Origin: Thermocatellispora tengchongensis | GTDB taxonomy: Bacteria > Actinomycetota > Actinomycetes > Streptosporangiales > Streptosporangiaceae | DNA length: 64,000 bases | Assembly: GCF_014202315.1 (NCBI RefSeq) | Contig: NZ_JACHGN010000005.1 | Coordinates: 541,903 to 605,902, forward strand | Direction: 5' to 3' | Part shown: positions 1 to 7,206 of the stretch, in pieces | Position numbering within the stretch: position 1 is the stretch's first letter | Layout of the letters: every line of letters starts with the position of its first letter | Made by a program: the position numbers and the translations under genes | The notes under the pieces: model-generated | The model's database searches: none | What the model saw: the letters and a program-made list of their open reading frames with translations, nothing else | Told to the model about the DNA's origin: nothing

Positions 1-549
1 CGCGACCCGGCCCGGCTGGCGGTCCCGGCCCATCCGGCGCTGGAGGTGTTCACCGCCCCGTCGGTGACCGACCCGGCGGCGATCGGGCCCGCGCTCAAGG
101 GCGCCGAGGCGGTCCTGTCCGGGATCGGCCCCTCCAGCCGCAAGGCCCCGCCGACCGCCGCCCCCGCCACCCGGGCGATCCTGGGCGCGATGGCCGACGC
201 CGGCGTACGCCGGATCGTGGTGGTCAGCGCGACCCCGGTCGGCCCGACCCCGCCGGGCGAGGGCCTGTTCTACCGGCTGGTCCTGGGCCCGGTCATCAAG
301 TCGGTGCTCAAGAACGTCTACGCCGACCTCGCCGTGATGGAGGAGGAGCTGCGGCGCAGCACGGCCGAATGGACGGTGGTGCGCCCGCCGCGGCTGACCG
401 ACAAGCCGCTGACCGGGAAGTTCCGCCGGGTCGTGGGCGGCAACGTGCCGAAGGGGCACTTCATCTCCCGGGCCGACCTCGCCTGCGCCATGCTCGGCGC
501 GCTGGACGACCCGGCCACGATCCGGCGGCCGGTGGGCGTGGGCTACTGA
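1..549 (+). CDS. NAD(P)H-binding atypical SDR protein, 5'-truncated by the window edge
   Basis: The frame is open from base 1, and 182 residues are visible before the stop. The protein resembles NAD(P)H-binding (NmrA/SDR-a) proteins. The first visible residues read like the region after the Rossmann loop (RDPARL, then LEVFTAPSVTDPAAI), followed by AEAVLSGIG, a hydrophobic strand IVVVSATPVG and the motif WTVVRPPRLTDKPL. The glycine-rich dinucleotide loop would lie upstream of the window. A GTG at 46 would remove part of the conserved fold, so it is not taken as the start. Proteins of this kind reduce small carbonyl compounds or act as NADPH sensors; the substrate cannot be inferred. It converges on the cyclase gene, with 7 bp between stops. 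Confidence 0.8.
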   Translation, partial: RDPARLAVPAHPALEVFTAPSVTDPAAIGPALKGAEAVLSGIGPSSRKAPPTAAPATRAILGAMADAGVRRIVVVSATPVGPTPPGEGLFYRLVLGPVIKSVLKNVYADLAVMEEELRRSTAEWTVVRPPRLTDKPLTGKFRRVVGGNVPKGHFISRADLACAMLGALDDPATIRRPVGVGY

Positions 550-556
550 CGGGCCG

Positions 557-1486
557 TCACAGGATCGCCAGCGGGTTGATCGGGCTGCCGGTCCCGCCCT
601 CGATCCTCAGCGGGGCGGCGACGAAGACGAACTCGCTCCGCCCGGCCGCGGCCAGCTCCTCCAGCCAGAGCATCTCGGCCAGGTGGATGCCGTGCCGCCA
701 CAGCAGGATCAGGTGCAGGTCGTCCTCGGCGTCCTCGTCGGCGAGCTGGCCGGCGTTCAGCCCGCCGACGGCGGCGTTGTCGGCGGCCACCATCGCCACG
801 TCGCGCCCGGCCAGCCAGCGGCCCGCCCCGGCCGACAGGCCCGGCTGCCCGGACCAGTACTCCTCCCGCGACCGCTCCCACACCAGCGGCCAGCCGGTGC
901 GGATCACCGCCACGTCCCCGGGGCGCACCTCCGGCGCGATCTCCTCCAGCAGCTCCGGCCCGATCCGGAAGCCGGCAGGCAGGTGGTCCAGGCCGAGGTG
1001 GCGGGGCACGTCGAACAGCACGCCGCGGGCCACGACGCCGCCGGCGCGCTCGATGCCGCAGCGGGCCGCGCCGTAGGAGCGCACCCGCGCGGCCGGGTGG
1101 CCGTTGTACAGCTCGTCCCCGGCCCACATGTGGCACAGCGCGTCCATGTGGGTGGTCGTGCCGTGGGGGGTGACGATCAGCGCGTCGTCGGCGACCCGCA
1201 GCCCGGCGCCGATCGCGCGGGCCCCGGCCGCGTAGTCGGCGCCGTCCACGGACATGAAGTGCTGCGGCAGCGGGCGTCCGCGCAGGTGCGGCACGCTGTG
1301 CGGCGCGGCCGAGGAGGTGGCGCCACGGATGGGCATGGCCAGGCTGAGCACCCGGCCGGTGGTCGCCGCGGCCAGCGCGCGCAGCACGACCTCGGGGGTC
1401 AGCAGGTTGAGCGTGCCCCGCTGATCGTCTGGGCCGAACCGGCCCCAGTTGTTAGGCTCGGCAGCCAAGCAAGCGCTCCCTTTCAT
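557..1486 (-). CDS. Cyclase family protein (kynurenine-formamidase-like metal hydrolase)
   Basis: The gene encodes about 309 residues of the cyclase/kynurenine formamidase family, metal-dependent enzymes that hydrolyse or cyclise amide and ester bonds. The family signature HGTTTHMDALCH lies at residues 108-119 and supplies the metal ligands. An N-terminal NNWGRFGPDDQRGTLN segment is typical of this subfamily. The ATG at 1486 is used, but a TTG at 1468 would also keep all conserved residues. No clear Shine-Dalgarno precedes either, and the 18-bp operator at 1464-1481 overlaps the first codons. The gene is divergent from the serine hydrolase at 1503, and the two probably share that operator. 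Substrate unknown. Confidence 0.82.
   Translation of the reverse strand: MKGSACLAAEPNNWGRFGPDDQRGTLNLLTPEVVLRALAAATTGRVLSLAMPIRGATSSAAPHSVPHLRGRPLPQHFMSVDGADYAAGARAIGAGLRVADDALIVTPHGTTTHMDALCHMWAGDELYNGHPAARVRSYGAARCGIERAGGVVARGVLFDVPRHLGLDHLPAGFRIGPELLEEIAPEVRPGDVAVIRTGWPLVWERSREEYWSGQPGLSAGAGRWLAGRDVAMVAADNAAVGGLNAGQLADEDAEDDLHLILLWRHGIHLAEMLWLEELAAAGRSEFVFVAAPLRIEGGTGSPINPLAIL
1464..1481. promoter_or_regulatory. Copy 1 of the 18-bp ACCAAGC-N4-GCTNGGT operator
   Basis: The plus strand reads GCCAAGC AAGC GCTCCCT, the weakest right arm of the seven copies. It lies between the cyclase gene (left) and the serine hydrolase gene (right), whose GGAGG ribosome-binding site begins ten bases further on. 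The same inverted repeat occurs at 4174, 6438, 18584, 24030, 24093 and 31405. The architecture (two 7-bp arms, 4-bp spacer) suits a TetR-type dimer. Confidence 0.6.
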
Positions 1487-1502
1487 GGGTGGAGGTTCCG
1501 GC

Positions 1503-2714
1503 ATGACCCCGGTCCAGGGCCACTGCGATCCCCGGTTCGCCGGGGTGCGGGCGGTGTTCGAGCGGCACTTCGCCGACGGTGAGGAACTGGGCGCCGCGGT
1601 CGCGGTCTTCCACGAGGGACGGGCGGTGGTGGACCTGTGGGGCGGCGTGGCCGACCGGCACACCGGGCGCCCGTGGGAGGCCGGCACGCCGGCGCTGGCG
1701 TACTCCTGCACCAAGGCGGTCACCGCCACGGCCCTGCTGCTGCTCGCCGAGCGCGGCCAAGTGGACGTACGCGCGCCGGTCGCCGACTGCTGGCCGGAGT
1801 TCGCCGCCCGCGGCAAGGGCGGGATCACGGTGGAGCACCTGCTCACCCACCAGGCCGGGCTGCCGGTCCTGGAGGAGAGCGTTCCGGCCGAGGAGTTCGA
1901 GGACCAGCCCGCCATCGCGGCCAGGCTCGCGGCACAGGCGCCGCTGTGGGAGCCCGGCACCGCGCACGGCTACCACGCGGTGACCTACGGGTTCCTGGTC
2001 GGGGAGGTCATCCGCCGGGTGTCGGGCAAGAGCGCCGGGGAGATCGTCGCCGCGGACATCGCCGGGCCGCTCGGCCTGGAGCTGTGGCTCGGCGCCCCGC
2101 CGGAGGTGGCCGGGCGCGCCGCCCGGCTGAGCGCCGGCGACCGGGTACCGCCGGCGGCTGCGCCTTCGGGAACGCAGGCGCAGCCGCCGGTGTCCGAGGC
2201 TGCCCCGGAGACCCCGGCGTCCCCGGGGCAGGAGGTCGCCCGCGCCATGGCCGATCCCGGCAGCCTGTTGAACCGGGCGCTCGCCAGTCCGCCCGTCCAG
2301 AGGCTCAAGGGCGGCGCGAACAACCCCGTCATGCTGCGGGCCGGCTGGCCCGCGCTCGGCATGGTGGCCACGGCACGCGGCCTGGCCGCCTTCTACCGCG
2401 AGCTGATCGCGGGCCGGGTCCTGCGGCCCGCCACCCTGCGCGACGCCACCCGCCGCCGGGTCTCCGGCCCCGACCGGGTGCTGCTGTTCGACAGCTCCTT
2501 CGGCCTGGGCTACATGCGGCCCGCCACGACCTTCCTCACCCCGCGGCCGGGCGCGGCGACCGCCTTCGGCCACACCGGGTACGGCGGCTCGCTCGGCCTG
2601 GGCGACCCCGAGCACGGCCTGGCCATGGCCTACATCCCCAACCGGCTGTCGAACGCGGTGGCGGGCAACCTCCGCGCCTACCATCTGGCCGAGGCCGCCT
2701 ACGCGGCGCTGTGA
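1503..2714 (+). CDS. Serine hydrolase, beta-lactamase/EstB-like class C fold
   Basis: The gene encodes 403 residues of the beta-lactamase-related serine hydrolase family, which includes esterases, D-aminopeptidases and the mammalian LACTB type. The nucleophile motif SCTK is at residues 68-71, a Tyr motif (GYHAVTYG) follows near residue 158, and the third motif HTGYGG is at about 357. No signal peptide is visible, so it is probably cytoplasmic and more likely an esterase than an antibiotic-resistance enzyme. The start at 1503 has GGAGG seven bases upstream. An alanine/proline-rich insert around residues 220-245 looks like a linker. The neighbouring operator and catabolic genes suggest a role in ester hydrolysis of the regulon substrate (inference). 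Confidence 0.85.
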   Translation: MTPVQGHCDPRFAGVRAVFERHFADGEELGAAVAVFHEGRAVVDLWGGVADRHTGRPWEAGTPALAYSCTKAVTATALLLLAERGQVDVRAPVADCWPEFAARGKGGITVEHLLTHQAGLPVLEESVPAEEFEDQPAIAARLAAQAPLWEPGTAHGYHAVTYGFLVGEVIRRVSGKSAGEIVAADIAGPLGLELWLGAPPEVAGRAARLSAGDRVPPAAAPSGTQAQPPVSEAAPETPASPGQEVARAMADPGSLLNRALASPPVQRLKGGANNPVMLRAGWPALGMVATARGLAAFYRELIAGRVLRPATLRDATRRRVSGPDRVLLFDSSFGLGYMRPATTFLTPRPGAATAFGHTGYGGSLGLGDPEHGLAMAYIPNRLSNAVAGNLRAYHLAEAAYAAL

Positions 2715-2731
2715 CCCCGCGGGCGATCCGC

Positions 2732-3466
2732 TCATGCCATCGTGATCCCGCCGCTGACCGACAGGATCTGGCCGGTGATGTACGCGGCGCGGTCGGTGCA
2801 CAGGTAGGCGACCAGGCCGGCCACGTCGGCAGGGGTGCCCAGCCTGCGCAGCGGGATGCCCTTGGCGATCCTGGCCACCAGGCCCGGCTCGGCGGACTCG
2901 ATCCGGCGCAGCATCGGGGTGTCGGTCGGGCCGGGGCACACGACGTTGCTGGTCACGTTGTGCCGGGCGGCCTCCCTGGCCAGGGTCTTGGCCAGGCCGA
3001 ACAGGCCGGCCTTGGTGGCGGCGTACGCGCCCTCGCCGCCCGAGCCCGCCCGCGCGCCGTCGGAGGAGACGAACACCAGGCGGCCCCAGCCGCGCTCGGC
3101 CATGCCGGGCAGCAGCAGCCGGGTGAGCAGCATGGGGCCGCGCAGGTTGACCCGCCACATCAGTTCCCAGTCATCGGGGTCGCCGCGGGTGAACGGGGCC
3201 AGGATCGATACGCCCGCGTTGTGCACGGCGATGTCCACCGGGCCGGCCCGCGCGCAGAACTCCTCGATCGAGGCGGGCTCGGCCAGATCGACGGTCAGCG
3301 GCTCGCCGCCCAGCGCCGCCGCCACCTTCTCCGCGCCCCGCTCGTCCACGTCGGCCACGATCACCCGGGCGCCGAGCGCGGCCAGGTCGGCGCAGACGGC
3401 GGCGCCGATGGCCCCGGCTCCCCCGGTCACCACGGCCGTGCGCCCGGACAGCCCCAGCCCGGCCAT
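2732..3466 (-). CDS. Short-chain dehydrogenase/reductase
   Basis: The gene encodes a classical SDR of about 244 residues. The cofactor loop TGGAGAIG is at residues 14-21, an Asp (VADVDE) after beta-2 favours NAD over NADP, NAG is present (HNAGVS), and the catalytic YAATK lies in the usual place with a serine pair about 14 residues before it. The C-terminal SGGITMA is typical of the family. The ATG at 3466 is used; an upstream GTG at 3487 would add seven residues. It lies 73 bp downstream of the isochorismatase-like gene and probably shares its operator-controlled transcript. Substrate unknown; it is likely an alcohol or hydroxyacyl dehydrogenase. Confidence 0.86.
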   Translation of the reverse strand: MAGLGLSGRTAVVTGGAGAIGAAVCADLAALGARVIVADVDERGAEKVAAALGGEPLTVDLAEPASIEEFCARAGPVDIAVHNAGVSILAPFTRGDPDDWELMWRVNLRGPMLLTRLLLPGMAERGWGRLVFVSSDGARAGSGGEGAYAATKAGLFGLAKTLAREAARHNVTSNVVCPGPTDTPMLRRIESAEPGLVARIAKGIPLRRLGTPADVAGLVAYLCTDRAAYITGQILSVSGGITMA

Positions 3467-3488
3467 CCCAGCCCGGTTCACCTCCACG

Positions 3489-3576
3489 CCGCCACCACCT
3501 CGGCCGCGGTCACGCCCCCTGCCATCCGGCCCCCTCCCCTCATCCCTTCCACACCGCCACCACCTCGGCCGCGGTC
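3489..3576. repeat. Direct repeat duplicating the 3' end of the isochorismatase-like gene
   Basis: A perfect 23-base sequence occurs at 3489-3511 and again at 3554-3576, 65 bp apart. With mismatches the match extends some six bases further left. The right copy encodes the last residues (TAAEVVA) of the isochorismatase-like protein. The left copy lies in the gap to the next gene and encodes an almost identical tail in another frame. It looks like a short local duplication. Confidence 0.75.
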
Positions 3577-4157
3577 GCGCGGGCGGTCAGCAGCGGGATC
3601 GTGTGGTCGAGCACGGCATGGCCGTACTCCTCCGGCACCCCGGCCACGGCGTCGGTCACCACCACCGCGCGGTAGCCGAGGTTGACCGCCTCCAGCACCA
3701 GGCCGGGGACGCCCAGGTTGAGCGAGACGCCGGCGGCCACGACGGTGCGGACGCCGAGCGAGCGCAGCGTCATGTCCAGCGAGGTGCCGGTGAACGGCGA
3801 GAAGCCGTGGTGGCGCCGCGACTCCAGGTCGCCGGCCGCGCTCAGCCCGGGTATCACCTCCACGGCCGGGGTGCCCTCCAGCATGTGCCCGGGGTCTCGC
3901 AGCAGCACGGTCAGGAACGGGGAGCCGCCGACGTGCGTCCCGGCCCGGTCGGCGCGGAAGGCCGCCGTGCAGTGCACCACCGGCACCCCGGCGGCGCGCG
4001 CCGCCTCCAGCAGGACGGCGGCGTGCCCGGCGACGTTTCGCCGTGCGCACACCTCGCGCAGCTCGGGAAAGCGCGCCAGGTCGCCCACCACCCCCCGCTG
4101 CATCTCCATCACCAGCACCGCGCTCTCACCCGCCGCCACCAGCTCACGCAGCTCCAC
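3540..4157 (-). CDS. Isochorismatase-like (cysteine hydrolase fold) protein lacking the usual catalytic triad
   Basis: The gene encodes 205 residues with the overall isochorismatase-like fold: strand AVLVMEMQRGVV, VVHCTAAFR, HGFSPFTGTSL, and the VVAAGVSLNLGV ... EAVNLGYR region. Active members use Asp, Lys and Cys. Here the Asp of the first strand is Glu (VMEMQ), the Lys before the FSPF segment is replaced by His, and the Cys position is Gly (LNLGVPG). Hydrolysis by the usual mechanism therefore looks impossible, although such Cys-less members may form a subfamily of their own. The GTG start at 4157 lies 17 bases from an 18-bp operator copy. The SDR gene follows downstream. Role unknown. Confidence 0.8.
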   Translation of the reverse strand: MELRELVAAGESAVLVMEMQRGVVGDLARFPELREVCARRNVAGHAAVLLEAARAAGVPVVHCTAAFRADRAGTHVGGSPFLTVLLRDPGHMLEGTPAVEVIPGLSAAGDLESRRHHGFSPFTGTSLDMTLRSLGVRTVVAAGVSLNLGVPGLVLEAVNLGYRAVVVTDAVAGVPEEYGHAVLDHTIPLLTARATAAEVVAVWKG

Positions 4158-4173
4158 ACCCGGACCTTATCCT

Positions 4174-4191
4174 GCCGAGCGCTTGCTTGGT
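4174..4191. promoter_or_regulatory. Copy 2 of the 18-bp operator
   Basis: The minus strand reads ACCAAGC AAGC GCTCGGC. Six of seven positions of the right arm match the inverse of the left arm if the variable fourth position is allowed. It sits 17 bases before the GTG of the isochorismatase-like gene and 80 bases before the divergent pseudokinase gene, so the isochorismatase-SDR unit is the likely target. Confidence 0.7.
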
Positions 4192-4270
4192 ATAGCCCGT
4201 TATCGCCGGCCCGGAATGGGTCTCACCTTTACGCCATATTTGGGCGACGGTTAGCGAAATATCGTGTTTC

Positions 4271-6361
4271 GTGACAACCGGTTCCCCGGGTGAGACCGTC
4301 GATGAGTTGACGGCACTCCATGGGGGCGGGATGGTTCCGGGATACCACGAAGTTCGTCAGCTCGGCACGGGAAGCGCGGGACGCGTGGTGCTGGCGACCT
4401 ACGCGGCCACGGGCGCGTACGTCGCGATCCGCTATCTGCGGCCGCTGCTGTGGGCCGACCCGGAGTTCCTGGCGCGCTTCCGCGACGAGGCCCGCCACCT
4501 CGTGGAGCTGGAGAACCCCCATGTCGTGCGGTTGCACGAGTACGTCGAGACGCCCACGAGCGCCGCGCTGGTCGTGGAGCTGGTGGACGGGGTGTCGCTG
4601 CGGGCGATCCTGGACGAGCGGGGCAAGACCAGCGTCGAGGCGGCGCTCGCCCTGCTGAAGGGCTCGCTGCTCGGGCTGGCCGCCGCGCACGACGTGGGCA
4701 TCGCGCACCGGGCGTACAAGCCGGAGAACGTGCTGGTCCAGGCCGACGGCGGCACCAAGATCGCCGACTTCGGGCTCGCGCTGCCCGGGGGGCCGCCGCC
4801 GTACGCGCTGCCCGAGGGCGTGCGGCTCAGCGACACCGCCGCCGACCTGTACGCCGCGACCTGCGTGTTCGTCGAGTGCGTCACCGGCAGCCCGCCGCGC
4901 GAGGGCGATGTGACCGGCAGCGTGCCCAGCTCGGTGCGCGGCCTGGTGGCCACCGGGCTCGGCCTGTGGACCAGGGAGACCGGCAGGCACGGGGCCGAGC
5001 GCGGGCGCGAGGTGGACGCCCGGGGCTTCGTCGCCATGGTGGACGAGGCGGCGCGGGCGGCGTACGGGAACGACTGGGAAAAGCGCGGCCGGCGCCACCT
5101 CGCCGAGCTGGCCACCCCGCTGGCGCTGCGCTTCCCCCTGGCCAACACCACGCCCCCGGGCGGCCGGACCACGGCCATGGCCGCGGCCCGCGAGCGCGCG
5201 GGGCGGGGCAGGCGCGCCGCACGCGCGGCCCTCGGGCGGATCGGCCGCAGGAGCAGGCGCCTGCGCGGCGCCCGGTACGCGCCCAAGCCCCGGTTCGCGG
5301 TGATCGCGACCCTGGCCGCGCTCGCGGTCGCCGCGGTCGTCCTCAACACCGACCGCGGCGACGACGGCCGTCCGGACACCTTCCTGGCCACGCCACCCCG
5401 CGAGCCGCGCGGCTCCGCCGAGGGCGAGCGCACCACCCCCCAGGACCGGCCGGGCAGACCCTCGCGCGGCGCCGTCACGCCCACCAGCGCCGGCACCCGC
5501 CCGACCCCGACCGTCTCGGCCACCGGCACCGCGGCCACCACGGCGCCCGCGGCGGGGCAGGGGGTGAGCGGCCCCAAGATCTCCTCCTTCGACGGCGGGC
5601 GCGGCACGCTCACCCTGCACGCCCCGGCCGCGGCGACGGTCACCGTGACGGCGACGTTCGCCGAGGGCCCCAGCCCGGACCGCCTGGTCGCCACAGCACC
5701 GCAGACGTTCACGCTGACCGGCGCGACCCGGTACTCCCGGGTACTGACCCACGCGTTCAACGCCCCGGCGTGCGGCACCCGCGTCTACCGGCGTCTGACC
5801 GTGACCACGGTCCCCGGCGGCACCGTGACCAGCACCACGCAGGTGCGGGGGGTGCCGTGCTCGGCCCCGTCGGTGAGCGAGCTGCGGGTGCTGTCCTGGA
5901 ACGGGTCCTCCGGGTCCATCCGGGTACGGGCGTCCGGCCGGGGCCCCGTCCGCCTGACCGTCACCTACACCCGGCGCGATGACGACGGCCCCGCCAGGAC
6001 GCTGGACATCGAGACCCGCGAGCTGCGCGGGCGCACGACGTACACGGTGAAGGTCTCCCGCGAGGCCGCGCGGCCCGCCTGCGGCCACCGGGCGCACCTC
6101 GGCATCCTGGTCAGCACCAGCCTGACCGCGGCCAACGGGCCCCAGGTCAGCGAGGCGGTCGTGGAGGGGCCGTCCTGCCCGGCCCCGGCGCCGTCGGCGG
6201 AGCAGACGCACACCGCGCAGACCCCGCCCGTGACGGCGCCGGACTCGCAGTCCGAGACACAGCCGGACGCACAGCCGGAATCGATGCCGGACACCGCGGA
6301 GCCTCCCGCCGACACGTCCGGGGACCCCGAGACCTTCGCCGAGCGCGCGGCCTCCCGCTGA
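4271..6361 (+). CDS. Transmembrane pseudokinase (Ser/Thr kinase fold with degenerate catalytic residues)
   Basis: The gene encodes 696 residues. Residues 24-270 have the Ser/Thr kinase fold: glycine loop LGTGSAGRVV, alpha-C glutamate region, HRAYKPEN at 146-153 and DFG at 166-168. Two catalytic residues are changed: the ATP-anchoring Lys of VAIK is Arg (VAIR, R54) and the catalytic Asp of HRD is Ala (A148). A basic stretch is followed by one membrane helix near 341-360. A Ser/Thr/Pro-rich linker and two repeated beta-sandwich-like extracellular segments, each with paired Cys, come next, and then a Thr/Pro/Gln-rich tail. The GTG start at 4271 is the first in frame. It probably acts as a scaffold or sensor rather than a phosphotransferase. 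Confidence 0.83.
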   Translation: MTTGSPGETVDELTALHGGGMVPGYHEVRQLGTGSAGRVVLATYAATGAYVAIRYLRPLLWADPEFLARFRDEARHLVELENPHVVRLHEYVETPTSAALVVELVDGVSLRAILDERGKTSVEAALALLKGSLLGLAAAHDVGIAHRAYKPENVLVQADGGTKIADFGLALPGGPPPYALPEGVRLSDTAADLYAATCVFVECVTGSPPREGDVTGSVPSSVRGLVATGLGLWTRETGRHGAERGREVDARGFVAMVDEAARAAYGNDWEKRGRRHLAELATPLALRFPLANTTPPGGRTTAMAAARERAGRGRRAARAALGRIGRRSRRLRGARYAPKPRFAVIATLAALAVAAVVLNTDRGDDGRPDTFLATPPREPRGSAEGERTTPQDRPGRPSRGAVTPTSAGTRPTPTVSATGTAATTAPAAGQGVSGPKISSFDGGRGTLTLHAPAAATVTVTATFAEGPSPDRLVATAPQTFTLTGATRYSRVLTHAFNAPACGTRVYRRLTVTTVPGGTVTSTTQVRGVPCSAPSVSELRVLSWNGSSGSIRVRASGRGPVRLTVTYTRRDDDGPARTLDIETRELRGRTTYTVKVSREAARPACGHRAHLGILVSTSLTAANGPQVSEAVVEGPSCPAPAPSAEQTHTAQTPPVTAPDSQSETQPDAQPESMPDTAEPPADTSGDPETFAERAASR

Positions 6362-6437
6362 GAGCGCGCCCGCCACGCGGGCCCCGTGCCCCATGCTCCG
6401 GGCCCTCGCCCGCCGTTCCCCGGGCCCTTGCCCGCTA

Positions 6438-6455
6438 ACCAAGCGTGCGCTAGCT
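6438..6455. promoter_or_regulatory. Copy 3 of the 18-bp operator with overlapping -10 for the acyl-CoA operon
   Basis: The plus strand reads ACCAAGC GTGC GCTAGCT. A -10-like TAGCTT at 6451-6456 overlaps the right arm, and eight bases separate it from the ATG of the DUF35 gene at 6465. That spacing fits a leaderless transcript. Occupancy of the site would block the promoter of the five-gene operon 6465-11609. Confidence 0.65.
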
Positions 6456-6464
6456 TGGCGAGGG

Positions 6465-6842
6465 ATGGGCGACGATGACCTGAGCGGCCCCTACCTGGCC
6501 GCCTGCGCGCGCGGTGAGCTGGTGGTGCAACGCTGCGCCGGATGCGGGCGCCGGGTCCATCCGCCCGAGCCGGAGTGCCCGTGGTGCGGCGGCGGCGAGC
6601 TGCCCTTCGCGCCGGTCTCGGGGGCCGGGCAGGTGCACACGTTCACGGTGGTGCACCGCTCGTTCGCGCCCGAGTTCCGCGGGCGGGAGCCGTACGTGCT
6701 GGCCTGGATCGACCTGCCCGAGGGCGTGCGCGCGTTCGGCCGGGTGACCGGGTGCCCGCCGGAGCGGGTCCGGATCGGGATGCCGGTCCGCGTGACCTTC
6801 GAGGACGACCTGCCCGACCTGCCGCAGTGGAGGCCGTTGTGA
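6465..6842 (+). CDS. DUF35 zinc-ribbon/OB-fold protein (acyl-CoA-associated)
   Basis: The gene encodes 125 residues. An N-terminal rubredoxin-like zinc ribbon has C24-x2-C27 and C38-x2-C41. An OB-fold follows, with the segments GQVHTFTVVHRSF and EPYVLAWIDLPEGVRAFGRV that are characteristic of DUF35. These proteins bind CoA and normally partner a thiolase-like protein, as in the Ltp2-DUF35 aldolases of steroid side-chain catabolism; no thiolase is present in this window. It is the first gene of an operon with VOC, CoA ligase, NDP-forming synthetase and SDR genes. The ATG at 6465 lies directly after GAGGG, too close to serve as a ribosome-binding site, consistent with leaderless expression. Confidence 0.85.
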   Translation: MGDDDLSGPYLAACARGELVVQRCAGCGRRVHPPEPECPWCGGGELPFAPVSGAGQVHTFTVVHRSFAPEFRGREPYVLAWIDLPEGVRAFGRVTGCPPERVRIGMPVRVTFEDDLPDLPQWRPL

Positions 6843-7192
6843 CCGATGGGGCCGGGAGGCTGGGGAACGTGCTCGTTCCCGTCGCCGACATGGAGGGGGC
6901 GGTGGCCTTCTACTCCGGGGCGCTCGGGCTGGCGGTGCGATTCCGCGACGGCGACCGGTTCGCCGCCCTGGACGGCGGCGGCGTCACGGTCGCGCTGGTG
7001 ACGCGGGAGGAGCAGGTCGCGGGGGCGGTGACCGCGCCGTCGTACAAGGTGGGGGACGTCGCCGCGACGCTGGACGCGCTCACTGCGGCCGGCGCGGAGG
7101 TGGTGCGGGCGCCGGAGACCGGCCCGCACGAGGTCCGGGCCGTGCTGCGCGACCCCTCGGGGAACGTGTTCGTGCTCTACTCGCCCGTCTGA
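6839..7192 (+). CDS. VOC family (glyoxalase/bleomycin-resistance fold) protein
   Basis: The gene encodes 117 residues forming one VOC repeat pair: LVPVADMEGAVAFYSGALGL at the start and VLRDPSGNVFVLY at the end. Members are metal-dependent lyases, isomerases or dioxygenases, or binding proteins. The metal ligand positions are not all obvious here. The GTG start at 6839 overlaps the DUF35 stop codon (GTGA), so translation is probably coupled. Its place between DUF35 and a CoA ligase suggests a role in the same pathway, possibly as an epimerase or lyase; the reaction is unknown. Confidence 0.8.
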   Translation: MTDGAGRLGNVLVPVADMEGAVAFYSGALGLAVRFRDGDRFAALDGGGVTVALVTREEQVAGAVTAPSYKVGDVAATLDALTAAGAEVVRAPETGPHEVRAVLRDPSGNVFVLYSPV

Positions 7193-7206
7193 CCCTGGAG
7201 GTTCCG

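Noticed and set aside
1503..2714. Antibiotic-resistance beta-lactamase
   Set aside because: The SxxK and HTG motifs are those of the class C-like esterase/peptidase group, there is no signal peptide, and the context is catabolic.
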